Position numbers and translations under genes: made by a program. Shown one piece after another: positions 18,640 to 29,357 of a stretch of 64,000 nt of DNA. Source of the DNA: Tepidimonas thermarum (lineage in GTDB: Bacteria; Pseudomonadota; Gammaproteobacteria; Burkholderiales; Burkholderiaceae_C); the NCBI RefSeq assembly GCF_007556705.1, contig NZ_VJOL01000002.1, positions 1 to 64,000 on the forward strand, written 5' to 3'. The stretch's first letter is position 1, and the number at the start of each line of letters is the position of its first letter. The notes under the pieces are model-generated. The model made no database searches, was not told the DNA's origin, and saw only the letters and a list, made by a program, of their open reading frames with translations.

Positions 18640-19779
18640 GTGCACTGCATCGGGTTGATGTCGGGCACCTCGCTCGACGGCGTCGACGGGGTGCTGGTCC
18701 GCTACGACGGTGACGACACGGGCCACGTGGTGGCCGACGCCAGCCTACCGCTGCCCGACGACCTGCGCGCCGCCCTGCTGGCCCTGCAACACCCCGGGCC
18801 CGACGAACTGCACCGCGCCGCGCAGGCCGCGGCAGCGCTGAGCGACCTTTATGCCACCGTCGTCGAGCGGCTGCTGGCGCGCGCGGGCATCGGCGCCGCG
18901 CACGTGGCCGCCATTGGCGCGCACGGCCAAACGGTGCGGCACATGCCACCGGCCCACCCCCGGCTGGCGCCCGGCGAGGCGCCCTACACGCTGCAACTGC
19001 TGGCGCCGGCGCGGCTGGCCGAAGCCACCGGCATCGCGGTGGTGGCCGACTTTCGCAGCCGCGACATCGCGGCCGGTGGCCAGGGAGCGCCGCTCGTGCC
19101 CGCCTTCCACCGCGCCGCGTTTGCCCACCCGGGTCGCGCCGTCGCCGTGGTCAACATCGGCGGCATCGCCAACCTCACCGCGCTGTGCGCGGACGGCGCG
19201 CTGCTGGGCTTTGACACCGGCCCCGGCAACGTGCTGCTCGACGCCTGGTGCGAGCGCCACACCGGCGCGCGCTACGACGCCGCAGGCGCCTGGAGCCGCC
19301 ACGGACGCGTGCACACCGCGCTGCTGGCCGATTTGCTGGCCGACCCGTACTTTGACCGCCAAGGGGCGCGCAGCACGGGGCGCGACCATTTTCACATGGG
19401 GTGGCTCGATGCCATCGTCGCCCGCCATCCCGACGCGACGCCAGTGGACGTGCAGGCCACCCTGGTGGCGTTGACGGTGGAGAGCATCGCCCGCGCCGCC
19501 GCGGCGGTGCCGTGGGGCACGCACGATGGCGGTGGGCCGCAGCGCATGCTGGTGTGCGGGGGCGGTGCGCTCAACCGCGCGCTGCTCGACGGGCTGCGCG
19601 AGCGGCTGCCGGCGACGGACGTGACCACGACCGCCGCACACGGTTGGCCGGTGCAATGGGTGGAGGCTGCCGCCTTCGCCTGGCTGGCGCGGCAAACGCT
19701 GCTGGGCCGCCCCGGCAATGCGACCGAGGTGACCGGTGCCCGCGGCCCGCGCATCCTGGGCGCGGTGTACCCCGCGTGA
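18640..19779 (+). CDS. anmK: Anhydro-N-acetylmuramic acid kinase
   Basis: 379 residues, GTG start. Phosphorylates and opens 1,6-anhydroMurNAc released during wall turnover, giving MurNAc-6-P. Signature GLMSGTSLDGVDGVL at the N-terminus, DFRSRDIAAGGQGAPL, and NIGGIANLT with GFDTGPGN. Located directly after the M23 peptidase gene, consistent with wall recycling; mpl at 35631 is a further recycling gene. Confidence 0.95.
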   Translation: MHCIGLMSGTSLDGVDGVLVRYDGDDTGHVVADASLPLPDDLRAALLALQHPGPDELHRAAQAAAALSDLYATVVERLLARAGIGAAHVAAIGAHGQTVRHMPPAHPRLAPGEAPYTLQLLAPARLAEATGIAVVADFRSRDIAAGGQGAPLVPAFHRAAFAHPGRAVAVVNIGGIANLTALCADGALLGFDTGPGNVLLDAWCERHTGARYDAAGAWSRHGRVHTALLADLLADPYFDRQGARSTGRDHFHMGWLDAIVARHPDATPVDVQATLVALTVESIARAAAAVPWGTHDGGGPQRMLVCGGGALNRALLDGLRERLPATDVTTTAAHGWPVQWVEAAAFAWLARQTLLGRPGNATEVTGARGPRILGAVYPA

Positions 19780-19848
19780 TGCTGCGGCACCCACGCGCGG
19801 GTGCGCCAGACGGGGCGGCGCCCGCCCGCCGCACAGGCGGCCCGCAGG

Positions 19849-20223
19849 TCAACCCACGCTGAAGCTCGAGCCGCAGCCGCAGGTGGTGGTGGCGTTGGGG
19901 TTGCGGATGACGAACTGCGCGCCCTGCAGGTCTTCTTTGTAGTCGATTTCGGCGCCGACCAGGTACTGGTAGCTCATGGCGTCGATCAGCAGCGTGACTC
20001 CGTTCTTGGTCATCTGCGTATCGTCTTCGTTGACCACTTCGTCGAAGGTGAAGCCGTACTGGAAGCCCGAGCAGCCGCCGCCTTGCACGAAGACGCGCAG
20101 CTTCAGGTCGGGGTTGCCCTCCTCGGCAATCAGTTCGGCCACCTTGGCCGCCGCAGCATCGGTGAAGATGAGCGGCGCGGGCATTTCGGTTTCGGGGGTG
20201 GCGGTATCGGCAAGCGCGGTCAT
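19849..20223 (-). CDS. erpA: Iron-sulfur insertion protein ErpA
   Basis: 124 residues. A-type carrier delivering Fe-S clusters to apoproteins. Three conserved cysteines are in [11 protein letters not shown] and the C-terminal TTCGCGSSF. Start ATG 20223 fits the family. It lies downstream of rpsI on the same strand but is separated from it by a strong terminator, so it needs its own promoter in the roughly 120 bp between; a clear one was not identified. Confidence 0.95.
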   Translation of the reverse strand: MTALADTATPETEMPAPLIFTDAAAAKVAELIAEEGNPDLKLRVFVQGGGCSGFQYGFTFDEVVNEDDTQMTKNGVTLLIDAMSYQYLVGAEIDYKEDLQGAQFVIRNPNATTTCGCGSSFSVG

Positions 20224-20345
20224 GGTGTTCGTCCTGACAAACAACGGCAAAAGGATAGCAAAACAGTCGGGATTTTCCCAAACCGGGGGTGGGCAATGTC
20301 CCTGCCGCGCCCATGGCCTCCTGACGGCATGGGCAGCGTGCGCCC

Positions 20346-20378
20346 GAAAAAAAACCGCCCGCGGCGGAGGCGGGCGGT
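20346..20378 (-). terminator. Rho-independent terminator of rplM-rpsI
   Basis: On the minus strand ACCGCCCGC (20378-20370), a 7-nt loop and GCGGGCGGT (20362-20354) are followed by eight T (20353-20346). A 9-bp perfect GC stem with a T-tract, placed 18 bases after the rpsI stop. Confidence 0.9.
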
Positions 20379-20396
20379 CGGCAGGCAACGCAGCGA

Positions 20397-20789
20397 TCAG
20401 CGCTTGCTGAACTGCTTGGCGCGGCGGGCCTTGCGCAGACCCACTTTCTTGCGCTCGACCTCACGCGCGTCGCGCGTGACGTAGCCCGCCGCACTCAGTT
20501 GCGGCTTGAGCGCAGGATCGTAATCGATCAGCGCACGGGTGATGCCGTGGCGCACGGCACCGGCCTGGCCCGATTCGCCGCCCCCGTGGACGTTGACCAT
20601 GATGTCGAACGTCTCGAGGTGGTTGGTCAGCACCAGGGGCTGCTTGGCGATCATGATCGACGTCTCACGACCAAAGTAGTCCTGGATGTCGCGACCGTTG
20701 ATCGTGATCTTGCCGGAGCCTTTCTTGAGAAACACGCGCGCGACGCTGGACTTGCGACGGCCCGTGCCATTGTTCCATTCACCAATCAT
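20397..20789 (-). CDS. rpsI: 30S ribosomal protein S9
   Basis: 130 residues with the family's [13 protein letters not shown]-terminal motif, the [15 protein letters not shown] core and the basic tail [12 protein letters not shown] whose C-terminal KR reaches the P site. Second gene of the conserved rplM-rpsI operon, 9 bp after rplM. Confidence 0.98.
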   Translation of the reverse strand: MIGEWNNGTGRRKSSVARVFLKKGSGKITINGRDIQDYFGRETSIMIAKQPLVLTNHLETFDIMVNVHGGGESGQAGAVRHGITRALIDYDPALKPQLSAAGYVTRDAREVERKKVGLRKARRAKQFSKR

Positions 20790-20798
20790 GGCCGCTCC

Positions 20799-21230
20799 TT
20801 AGATTTCCAACGCCTTGGGTTGCTGCGCGCCGTGCGGATGCTCGGGGCCGGCATAGACCTTGAGCTTCTTGATCATGGCGTAGCCCAGCGGGCCCTTGGG
20901 CAGCATGCCCTTGACGGCCTTCTCCAGCGCGCGGCCCGGGTGCTTGGCCTGCATGTCGCGGAAGTTGATCGAGCGGATGCCACCGGGGTAGCCGGTGTGG
21001 CGGTAGTAGATCTTGTCCAGGGCTTTGTTGCCCGTGACGCGGATCTTGTCGGCGTTGACGACGATGATGAAGTCGCCCGTATCGACGTGAGGGGTGTAGA
21101 TGGCCTTGTGCTTGCCGCGCAGTCGGCGTGCCACTTCGCTGGCGACACGTCCGAGCACCTTGTCGGTGGCGTCAATCACAAACCACTCATGCACCACCTC
21201 AGCGGGCTTGGCGCTGAAGGTTTTGGTCAT
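20799..21230 (-). CDS. rplM: 50S ribosomal protein L13
   Basis: 143 residues. ATG 21230 follows AGGAAACTGAC; motifs [25 protein letters not shown] and [12 protein letters not shown] are diagnostic. L13 binds early to 23S rRNA. First gene of the operon; a 118-nt leader separates it from the predicted promoter and could hold an autoregulatory structure, though none was identified. Confidence 0.98.
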   Translation of the reverse strand: MTKTFSAKPAEVVHEWFVIDATDKVLGRVASEVARRLRGKHKAIYTPHVDTGDFIIVVNADKIRVTGNKALDKIYYRHTGYPGGIRSINFRDMQAKHPGRALEKAVKGMLPKGPLGYAMIKKLKVYAGPEHPHGAQQPKALEI

Positions 21231-21348
21231 GTCAGTTTCCTGTGGTTTGGGCTGGCCCTTTTCCACGGTCGGTGCTGCTCTGCTGGCAGCCTCTTAGGTG
21301 GGGGGGAAGCGTTCGCCGCGGGGCCATGCTATCGCTGCGAAACATGGC

Positions 21349-21378
21349 ATTGTAGCCGCTAACACGCCCAAACGCCAA
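21349..21378 (-). promoter_or_regulatory. Predicted sigma-70 promoter of rplM-rpsI
   Basis: On the minus strand TTGGCG (21378-21373) and TACAAT (21354-21349) are spaced by 18 bp. It is positioned for a transcript starting near 21342, about 110 bases before the rplM start. Confidence 0.5.
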
Positions 21379-21408
21379 GGCCTGTGCGCACTCGGCTACC
21401 ATCGGGCC

Positions 21409-22332
21409 ATGTTCAGCTACCGACACGCCTTCCATGCCGGCAACCACGCCGACGTGCTCAAACACATGGCCTTGCTGGCCACGCTGCGCCATCTGCACAC
21501 CAAGGAGGGGGGCTTGCGGTTGGTGGACACCCATGCCGGCGCCGGCCTGTACCGCCTCGACCACGAGCAGGCGCGCACGTCGGGCGAGGCGGCGCATGGG
21601 GTGGGCGCGCTCTGGGACGCCGCGACCCGCGCAAGCGCCGCAGCGCCCTTGCCCGACGCCGTGCAGGACTACCTCGGTTGCCTGCGCAGCTTCAACCCGG
21701 ATGGCACGCTGCTGCACTACCCTGGCTCGCCGGCGCTGCTGCAGGCGCTGCTGCGGCCGCAGGATCGGCTGACCCTGTTCGAACTGCATCCCACCGACGG
21801 GCGCTTGCTCGACCGCGCCGTGCGCGCGTGGCGCCAGCGCACACCGCACCCGGCCATCGAGCTGCGCCGCGACAACGGCTTTGACGGCCTACGCGCCCTG
21901 CTGCCCCCGCCGACACGCCGTGGCTTGGTGCTGATCGACCCCAGCTACGAGCTCAAGACCGACTACGCCTGCGTGGCTGCCACCGTGGCCGATGCGCTGG
22001 CGCGCTTTGCCGTTGGGTGCTACCTGGTGTGGTACCCCGTGATCGGCCGCACGGAGGCGCACCAGCTGCCGCGCCGTCTGCGCGCCCTGGCGCAACGCGC
22101 CCAGCGCCCGTGGCTGCAGGCCGAGCTCAACGTGGGTGCCCGTCCGGACCCGCAAGCCAAGGCCACCGCCGCCCGCGGCCGGCCCGTGGGCGGGCTGCGC
22201 GCCAGCGGCCTGTTCGTGATCAATCCCCCCTACACCCTGGCCGCGCAGTTGCGCGCGGCCCTGCCCTGGGTGCTGGCGGCGCTGCGCCAGGGGACCGGCG
22301 CAGACTGGCGGGTGGCGACCCACGAAGGGTGA
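21409..22332 (+). CDS. rlmJ: 23S rRNA (adenine-2030-N6)-methyltransferase RlmJ
   Basis: 307 residues. Methylates A2030 of 23S rRNA using SAM. N-terminus MFSYRHAFHAGNHADVLKH, SAM-site segment VDTHAGAGLY, and catalytic DPSYE (IDPSYELKTDY) are the family hallmarks. Divergent from rplM. The C-terminal INPPYTL segment is also conserved. Confidence 0.95.
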   Translation: MFSYRHAFHAGNHADVLKHMALLATLRHLHTKEGGLRLVDTHAGAGLYRLDHEQARTSGEAAHGVGALWDAATRASAAAPLPDAVQDYLGCLRSFNPDGTLLHYPGSPALLQALLRPQDRLTLFELHPTDGRLLDRAVRAWRQRTPHPAIELRRDNGFDGLRALLPPPTRRGLVLIDPSYELKTDYACVAATVADALARFAVGCYLVWYPVIGRTEAHQLPRRLRALAQRAQRPWLQAELNVGARPDPQAKATAARGRPVGGLRASGLFVINPPYTLAAQLRAALPWVLAALRQGTGADWRVATHEG

Positions 22333-22388
22333 GCGCAGCGGGCGTTGCGCGCGCGAGCGCGGGCGCACGGGAACCTGTGCCGCGCGGC

Positions 22389-23660
22389 TCAGGCGCGGCC
22401 GAGCGCCTGCTCCAGATCGGCGCGCAGGTCGTCGATGTGCTCGATGCCCACGCACAGGCGCACCGTGTCCTCGGTGACGCCGGCCTTGGCCAGTTCTTCG
22501 GGCGAGAGTTGCCGGTGCGTGGTCGAGGCTGGGTGCGTGGCCAGCGAGCGCACATCGCCAATGTTGACCAGCCGCGTAAACAACTGCAGCGCATCCAGGA
22601 AGCGCTCGCCGGCGGCGCGCCCGCCCTCGATACCGAAGGTCAGCAGCCCGGAGGCGCGGCCGCCCAGGTAGCGCTGCGCCAGCGCATGGTACGGGTCGTC
22701 GGGCAGGCCGGCGTAGCGCACCCAGCGCACCTTGGGGTGCTGACGCAGGTACTGCGCCACCGCCAGCGTGTTGTCGCAGATACGGTCCATGCGCAGGGGC
22801 AGCGTCTCGATGCCTTGCAGGATCAAAAACGCGTTGAACGGCGAGATGGCCGCGCCCATGTTGCGCAGCGGCACCACGCGCGCGCGCCCGATGTAGGCGG
22901 CCGGCCCCAGCGCCTCGGTGTAGACCACGCCGTGGTAGCTGACGTCGGGTTCGTTGAGGCGCTTGAAGCGCGCCTTGTGCTCGGCCCAGGGGAAGCGCCC
23001 CGAATCGACGATGGCGCCCCCCACGCTATTGCCGTGGCCGCCCAGGTATTTGGTCAGCGAGTGCACGACGATGTCGGCACCGTGCTCGAACGGGCGGCAC
23101 AGGTAGGGGCTCGGCACCGTGTTGTCGACGATCAGCGGCACGCCGTGGCGGTGCGCGATGGCCGCCAACGCGGCGATGTCGGTGACATTGCCGCGCGGGT
23201 TGCCCATGGACTCGCAGTAAATCGCCTTGGTGCGCGCGTCGATCAGGGGCTCAAACGTTTCCGGCCGGTCGCTGTCGGCAAACCGCACCTCGATGCCGTA
23301 CTGCGGCAGCGTGTGCGCAAACAGGTTGTAGGTGCCGCCGTACAAGGCGCTGGCCGACACGATGTTGTCGCCCGCTTCGGCTATCGTCTGGATGGCGTAG
23401 GTGATGGCCGCCTGGCCAGAGGCCAGCGCCAGCGCGCCCACGCCACCTTCCAGCGCCGCCAGGCGCTCTTCCAGCACCGACTGGGTCGGGTTCATGATGC
23501 GCGTGTAGATGTTGCCCGGCACCTTCAGGTCGAACAGGTCCGCGCCGTGCTGCGCGCTGTCGAAGGCGTACGCCACCGTCTGGTAGATGGGCGGCACCAC
23601 GGCCTTGGTGGTGGGGTCGGGGCGGTAGCCGGCGTGCACGGCCTGGGTCTCGAATCGCAT
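22389..23660 (-). CDS. metY: O-acetylhomoserine sulfhydrylase (PLP-dependent)
   Basis: 423 residues, Cys/Met-metabolism PLP family. Uses sulfide and O-acetyl- or O-succinylhomoserine to make homocysteine. N-terminal [19 protein letters not shown] lysine in [11 protein letters not shown], and the C-terminal SLGD-type segment [17 protein letters not shown]. Length near 425 favours the O-acetylhomoserine type over cystathionine synthase. ATG 23660 is preceded by AAGGAGA. Single-gene unit, feeding the methionine cycle with metF and ahcY. Confidence 0.92.
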   Translation of the reverse strand: MRFETQAVHAGYRPDPTTKAVVPPIYQTVAYAFDSAQHGADLFDLKVPGNIYTRIMNPTQSVLEERLAALEGGVGALALASGQAAITYAIQTIAEAGDNIVSASALYGGTYNLFAHTLPQYGIEVRFADSDRPETFEPLIDARTKAIYCESMGNPRGNVTDIAALAAIAHRHGVPLIVDNTVPSPYLCRPFEHGADIVVHSLTKYLGGHGNSVGGAIVDSGRFPWAEHKARFKRLNEPDVSYHGVVYTEALGPAAYIGRARVVPLRNMGAAISPFNAFLILQGIETLPLRMDRICDNTLAVAQYLRQHPKVRWVRYAGLPDDPYHALAQRYLGGRASGLLTFGIEGGRAAGERFLDALQLFTRLVNIGDVRSLATHPASTTHRQLSPEELAKAGVTEDTVRLCVGIEHIDDLRADLEQALGRA

Positions 23661-23824
23661 CGGCGAACTCTCCTTCGCAAGTCTGGGGGGGGCAACAGCG
23701 GGTTGACAAAATGCAACGGCCGCAACCATACCGCAGCCACCGCGGCGGCGTCCACGACATTTGCGTCATGACGACATGACCGTGCGCTATAACACCGCCG
23801 CCGTCCCCGCTACCGCCAGCATCC

Positions 23825-24667
23825 ATGCCAACGCTACCGCCTACCGCGCCTCAACACCACCCCCTGCACCCGCCGCGCAGCCTGCTGGCAGGGCCGCCGC
23901 TGAGCCGGCGCCGAGCGCTCACGTGGAGCGCTGCCGGCGCCGCCGCGGCGCTGGCCGGCTGCGCCGGTTTGTCGCGGCCCGCCGGCGAGGCCGACGGCGG
24001 AGAGGCGACACTGGCCGACTCCGCCTGGGCGCAGGCCAGCCGGCTCGCCCCCGGCGGGCGTTGGGAACACCAGATCTTTCCGCAACGGCGCATCACGCAC
24101 TACCGCGCCGGCCAACACGCCGGCCGCCCGGCACTGCGTGCCGACAGCGACGCCGGCACCTCCGCGGTGCGCATGCGCCTGCGCGTGCCGGCCTCCGAAC
24201 TCGCGGCGCTGCGCTGGTCGTGGTGGGTGGACGAGCTCAACCCGGCCTTCGACCTGTCGGACCGCGACACCGACGACGCGGTGGCGCGCGTGATCCTGGC
24301 CTTCGAAGGCGGGCGCGAGCACTGGACGCCGCGCGACCACCACCTGTCGGAACTGGCGCGCCTGGTCACCGGCGAGCCGCTGCCGGATGCCACGCTGATG
24401 TACGTCTGGGACGCGCGGCTGCCGGTCGGCACCGTCGTGCGCCACCCCGGCACCGGCCGCATCCGCAAGCTCGTCGCCGCCAGCGGCGCGCAGGCTCTGG
24501 GCCGCTGGCTGGAACTGGAGCGCGACCCGCTGGCCGACATGCGGCTCGCCTTCGGCGAGACGCCGACGGCGCTGGTCGCCGTCGGCCTGATGACCGACGC
24601 CAACAACACACGCTCCCGCGCGGCGGCCTGGTACGGGCCGCTCGAGCTGATCCGGCGCGGGCGATGA
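23825..24667 (+). CDS. DUF3047 exported lipoprotein
   Basis: 280 residues. The N-terminus has SRRRALTWSAAGAAAALAGC, a twin-arginine-like stretch leading into a lipobox with cysteine near residue 46, so it is probably exported and lipidated. The rest (about 60-275) fits DUF3047, with SWWVDELNPAFDLSDRDTDD and FEGGREHW segments. Function unknown. It stands alone on the plus strand between two minus-strand genes; about 165 bp upstream contain no obvious strong promoter. Confidence 0.8.
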   Translation: MPTLPPTAPQHHPLHPPRSLLAGPPLSRRRALTWSAAGAAAALAGCAGLSRPAGEADGGEATLADSAWAQASRLAPGGRWEHQIFPQRRITHYRAGQHAGRPALRADSDAGTSAVRMRLRVPASELAALRWSWWVDELNPAFDLSDRDTDDAVARVILAFEGGREHWTPRDHHLSELARLVTGEPLPDATLMYVWDARLPVGTVVRHPGTGRIRKLVAASGAQALGRWLELERDPLADMRLAFGETPTALVAVGLMTDANNTRSRAAAWYGPLELIRRGR

Positions 24668-24835
24668 CGGCGCTATGTCCCGGCACCATCGACGAACCGC
24701 TGCACCCAGGCCAACCACCGATCGACTTGCCGGCACAGGGCGCCGGCCAGCGGCTGACGGGCCTGTTCGATCCCGTCCATGGCGCCCTTTCCACGAGGCA
24801 TGCACCCATGCGCCACCATGCGGCGCTGCACCTCG
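24668..24835. other. Intergenic stretch between DUF3047 gene and metF
   Basis: No clear gene or terminator is visible in these 168 bases. A 42-codon open frame on the minus strand (24801-24673) begins MPRGKGAMDGIEQARQ, lies directly downstream of metF, and lacks a ribosome-binding site; I treat it as unsupported. The stretch serves as the convergent end of both transcripts. Confidence 0.5.
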
Positions 24836-25675
24836 TCACGCTGTCTCGAGCATACCCAGCCGCTGCAAAATCGCCAGCGTCGGCTCGGCCTGGTTCATGG
24901 TGTAGAAGTGCAGGCCCGGGACGCCCGCGGTGCGCAGTTGGTCGCACAAATCCGTCACCACCTCCAGCCCGAAGGCGCGAATCGAGGCCACGTCGTCGCC
25001 AAAGGACTGCAGGCGCAGCCGGATCCAGCGCGGGATCTCGGCCCCACAGGCGTCGGAAAAGCGCAGCAGCTGGCTGGCGTTGGTGATCGGCATGATGCCA
25101 GGCACGATCGGCACGTCCACCCCCAGCGCATAGGCCTCGTCGACGAAGCGAAAGTAGGCGTCGGTGTTGAAGAAATACTGTGTGATGGCCGAATCGGCAC
25201 CGGCGCGCACCTTGGCCGCAAACGCCTGCAGATCGGCCTGGGGCGAGCGCGCCTGCGGGTGCATCTCCGGATAGGCCGCGACCTCGATGTGGAAGGCGGC
25301 GCCGAACTCCGCGCGGATGAAAGCCACCAAATCGCTGGCGTAGGTGAACTCACCGCCCAGGCCGTAGCCACTGGGCAGGTCACCACGCAACGCCACCAGC
25401 CGCCGCACGCCCATCGCCTGCAGCTCGGCAAGTTGGCGGCGCACGCGCTCGCGCGTGGCACCGATGCACGAAAAATGCGCCGCCGCCGGCACGCCTTCGG
25501 CCAGGATGTCGCCCACCGTGGCCACCGTCCCGGCCTGCGTGGAGCCACCGGCACCGTAGGTCACCGAGCAAAACTGCGGCCGCGCCGCATACAGTTGGTG
25601 GCGCGCCGCGCGCAACTTGGCCGCCCCTTCCGGCGTCTTGGGCGGAAAGAATTCGAAACTCAATGGCAAAGCCAT
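24836..25675 (-). CDS. metF: 5,10-methylenetetrahydrofolate reductase
   Basis: 279 residues. FAD-dependent reduction of methylene-THF to methyl-THF, the methyl donor for methionine. N-terminal LSFEFFPPKTPEG with the catalytic glutamate, TYGAGGST, and the substrate segment ITQYFFNTD are diagnostic. Its ATG lies inside the last 16 bases of the tlyA gene, so it is the third gene of an ahcY-tlyA-metF operon behind an SAH riboswitch. Confidence 0.95.
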   Translation of the reverse strand: MALPLSFEFFPPKTPEGAAKLRAARHQLYAARPQFCSVTYGAGGSTQAGTVATVGDILAEGVPAAAHFSCIGATRERVRRQLAELQAMGVRRLVALRGDLPSGYGLGGEFTYASDLVAFIRAEFGAAFHIEVAAYPEMHPQARSPQADLQAFAAKVRAGADSAITQYFFNTDAYFRFVDEAYALGVDVPIVPGIMPITNASQLLRFSDACGAEIPRWIRLRLQSFGDDVASIRAFGLEVVTDLCDQLRTAGVPGLHFYTMNQAEPTLAILQRLGMLETA

Positions 25676-26427
25676 GCCAAAAACTCCCGGTTGCCGTCGC
25701 CGCCGGCGATCGGACTGTCGAAGTAGTCGCGCAGCACCAGGCCCAGCTGCGCTGCGGCGTGTTCGATGCGCGCGCGCACGCGCGCAAAAGCCGCCGCATC
25801 GCGCACGATGCCGCCTTTGCCGATGTCGGCCGGCTGCAGCTCGAACTGGGGCTTGACCAGCATCAGCATGTGCCCGTGCGGGGCCAGCAGCGGCAGCAGC
25901 GCTGGCCACACCAGCGTTTGCGAAATGAACGATAGGTCCCCGACGATGAGGTCGAAGGGCGGCGCCGCAGCCGGCCCGCCGGCGGCCAGCAGACGCTCGG
26001 CGCTGAGCTCGCGCGCGTTGCAGCCCTCGATCGCCAGCACGCGCGCGTCTGTGCGCAGCCGTGGGTGCAGCTGGCCGTGGCCAACGTCCACGCCCACCAC
26101 CTGCGCCGCGCCCGCCTGCAGCAGGCAGTCGGTAAAGCCGCCGGTGCTTTGGCCCACGTCCAGGCAGCGCCGGCCGCGCACCGCCACCCCGGTGCGCTGC
26201 AGCGCCGCGGCGAGTTTGAGCCCGCCGCGCGAGACATAGCGCACCTCGGTGTCATCCGCGAGCTGCCACTGCGCCGCCGGCGGCACCGCCTCACCGGCCT
26301 TGCGCAGCGGCTGCCAGGGCGCGCCCTCGCCCGCGCGCCACCGCACCGCGCCGGCCGCGATCAGCCGCTGCGCCGCCGAACGCGAGGCCGCCAGCCCCGC
26401 CTGCACCAATGCCTGGTCGGCCCGCAT
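25660..26427 (-). CDS. tlyA: TlyA-family rRNA 2'-O-methyltransferase
   Basis: 255 residues. N-terminal S4 domain (MRADQALVQAGLAASRSAAQ, about 1-60) and a FtsJ-like SAM methyltransferase core with CLDVGQSTGGFTD, GDLSFIS and LVKPQFEL. TlyA methylates 2'-OH of cytidines in rRNA. ATG 26427 is chosen over a GTG 12 bases upstream. Placed between ahcY and metF, it consumes SAM and produces SAH, which the ahcY product removes. Confidence 0.9.
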   Translation of the reverse strand: MRADQALVQAGLAASRSAAQRLIAAGAVRWRAGEGAPWQPLRKAGEAVPPAAQWQLADDTEVRYVSRGGLKLAAALQRTGVAVRGRRCLDVGQSTGGFTDCLLQAGAAQVVGVDVGHGQLHPRLRTDARVLAIEGCNARELSAERLLAAGGPAAAPPFDLIVGDLSFISQTLVWPALLPLLAPHGHMLMLVKPQFELQPADIGKGGIVRDAAAFARVRARIEHAAAQLGLVLRDYFDSPIAGGDGNREFLAWLCH

Positions 26428-26445
26428 GGGCGCGCGCACCCCGCC

Positions 26446-27882
<1,437 letters not shown>

Positions 27883-27948
27883 GCGGTGACTCCTTCGCGT
27901 AGACGGCCACCGGCGCCAGCGCGGCGCTTATGCTCACGCCACACGCCG

Positions 27949-28064
27949 GTGGGTGAGCGTCGTTGTCAACAGGGCCGCTGCGCGCCCATCGCACGCTTTG
28001 CGGCGGTTTCGTCGAGCCTCGCGCCGGTGCGGCTGACGACCACGGCGCTGCAACGCTCCTCGCA
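27949..28064 (-). promoter_or_regulatory. SAH riboswitch of the ahcY operon
   Basis: On the minus strand the conserved blocks of the S-adenosylhomocysteine riboswitch appear in order: GCGAGGAGCGUUGCAGC (28064-28048), GAGGCUCGACGAAACC (28021-28006) and AACGACGCUCACC (27964-27952). GAGCGU of the first block pairs with ACGCUC of the last (P1), and CGAG of the first pairs with CUCG of the middle block (pseudoknot). The class activates ahcY when SAH accumulates. The remaining leader to 27883 contains GC-rich inverted sequence that could act as the expression platform near the ribosome-binding site. Confidence 0.93.
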
Positions 28065-28075
28065 AAACCAACGGC

Positions 28076-28081
28076 ATTATA
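28076..28081 (-). promoter_or_regulatory. -10 box of the ahcY operon promoter
   Basis: TATAAT on the minus strand, followed by G, 12 bases before the riboswitch begins. No good -35 hexamer is seen at 16-18 bp, so an activator or non-canonical -35 may be used. Confidence 0.55.
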
Positions 28082-28120
28082 GGCCGCACGGACCGCAACG
28101 GGGTTTCCAACAGGGGTTTC

Positions 28121-28126
28121 TATAAT
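28121..28126 (+). promoter_or_regulatory. -10 box of the ispB promoter
   Basis: TATAAT on the plus strand in TCTATAATCGGC. A transcript would start near 28133, which argues against the in-frame GTG at 28131 as the ispB start. The ahcY -10 box faces the other way 40 bp to the left. The -35 region is weak. Confidence 0.55.
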
Positions 28127-28199
28127 CGGCGTGACGATTGCCCATCCCCCGCGGCCCGTGCCGATCGGGCACTGCCGTCGAGTTCCACACGCCGCCATC

Positions 28200-29204
28200 T
28201 TGGATACCACCGTCTCCCCCCCCAACGCCGCCCACGCGCTGCAGCTGGTGGCCGCCGACATGCAGGCGGTGGATGCCGTCATCCGTTTGCGCTTGTCCAG
28301 CGACGTGCCGCTGGTGGGGCAGGTGGCGCATTACATCATCGGGGCGGGAGGCAAGCGCATCCGCCCTGCGCTGCTGCTGCTGATGTGCGGCGCCCTGGGG
28401 TGTGACGATGCGCGCCGCCACACCCTGGCCGCGGTGGTGGAGTTCATCCACACCGCCACCCTGCTGCACGACGACGTGGTGGACGAATCGACGCTGCGGC
28501 GCGGGCGCGACACCGCCAACCAGGTCTTTGGCAATGCCGCCAGCGTCCTGGTCGGGGACTTTCTGTACTCGCGCGCGTTCCAGATGATGGTGGACTGCGG
28601 CGACATGCGCGTCATGCGCGTGCTGGCCGATGCCACCAACGTCATTGCCGAAGGCGAAGTGCTGCAGCTCATGAACATGCACGACGCCACGTTGGACGAA
28701 GCGGCGTACCTGCGCGTCATCCGCGCCAAAACGGCCAAGCTGTTCGAGGCCAGCGCGCGGCTGGCGGCGCTGCTGGCCGGCGCCGACGCCCACACCGAGG
28801 CGCTGTGCGCGACCTACGGGCAGGCTTTGGGGGCAGCCTTTCAGATCGTCGATGACGTGCTCGATTACGAGGGCGACACCGCCGAGCTGGGCAAAAACCT
28901 GGGCGATGACCTGCGCGAAGGCAAGGTGACGCTGCCGATCATTTGCACCTTGCGGCGCTGCGCGCCACAGGACGCCGCGCTGATCCGCGCCGCGATCGAG
29001 ACCGGGGGCAGCGACCGGCTGGGGAATATCCTGGCCATCGTGCGCGACAGCGGCGGACTGGCTGAGGCGCGCGCGCTGGCGGCCGCCGAAGCGCAGCGCG
29101 CCATGGCCGCCGCCGAGGCCCTCCCGGGCGGGGACCCCGTGCGCGAGCAACACCGTCAAGCTCTGCTACAATTAGCGGCTCAACTGCTGATGCGCCGCTC
29201 GTGA
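28200..29204 (+). CDS. ispB: Octaprenyl diphosphate synthase
   Basis: About 334 residues. Makes the polyprenyl side chain of ubiquinone. First aspartate-rich motif LLHDDVVDES, second QIVDDVLDYEGD, and GGKRIRPALLLL are typical trans-prenyl synthase features. The start is uncertain: TTG 28200 gives the expected N-terminus near LDTTVSPPN; a GTG at 28131 lies on the likely transcription start. Followed by tRNA-Pro after 20 bp, probably on the same transcript. Confidence 0.92.
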   Translation: MDTTVSPPNAAHALQLVAADMQAVDAVIRLRLSSDVPLVGQVAHYIIGAGGKRIRPALLLLMCGALGCDDARRHTLAAVVEFIHTATLLHDDVVDESTLRRGRDTANQVFGNAASVLVGDFLYSRAFQMMVDCGDMRVMRVLADATNVIAEGEVLQLMNMHDATLDEAAYLRVIRAKTAKLFEASARLAALLAGADAHTEALCATYGQALGAAFQIVDDVLDYEGDTAELGKNLGDDLREGKVTLPIICTLRRCAPQDAALIRAAIETGGSDRLGNILAIVRDSGGLAEARALAAAEAQRAMAAAEALPGGDPVREQHRQALLQLAAQLLMRRS

Positions 29205-29224
29205 TGGCTGCCAGCGGCTGACAA

Positions 29225-29303
<79 letters not shown>

Positions 29304-29318
29304 ATCATGGTTTGACGC

Positions 29319-29342
29319 AAGCCCCTGTCCAGGGGCTTTTTC
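29319..29342 (+). terminator. Rho-independent terminator after tRNA-Pro
   Basis: AGCCCCT (29320-29326), loop GTCC, AGGGGCT (29331-29337), then a run of T up to 29341. It ends the ispB/tRNA-Pro transcript and lies 16 bp before the convergent end of the next gene. Confidence 0.9.
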
Positions 29343-29357
29343 GTTGGTGGCCGGGTG

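Noticed and set aside
24673-24801. 42-codon minus-strand open frame after metF
   Set aside because: No ribosome-binding site and no recognisable features; open frames of this size are expected by chance at this GC content.
28131-28199. GTG start for ispB at 28131
   Set aside because: A TATAAT box at 28121-28126 would put the transcription start about there, leaving no leader, and the extra residues do not resemble prenyl synthase N-termini.
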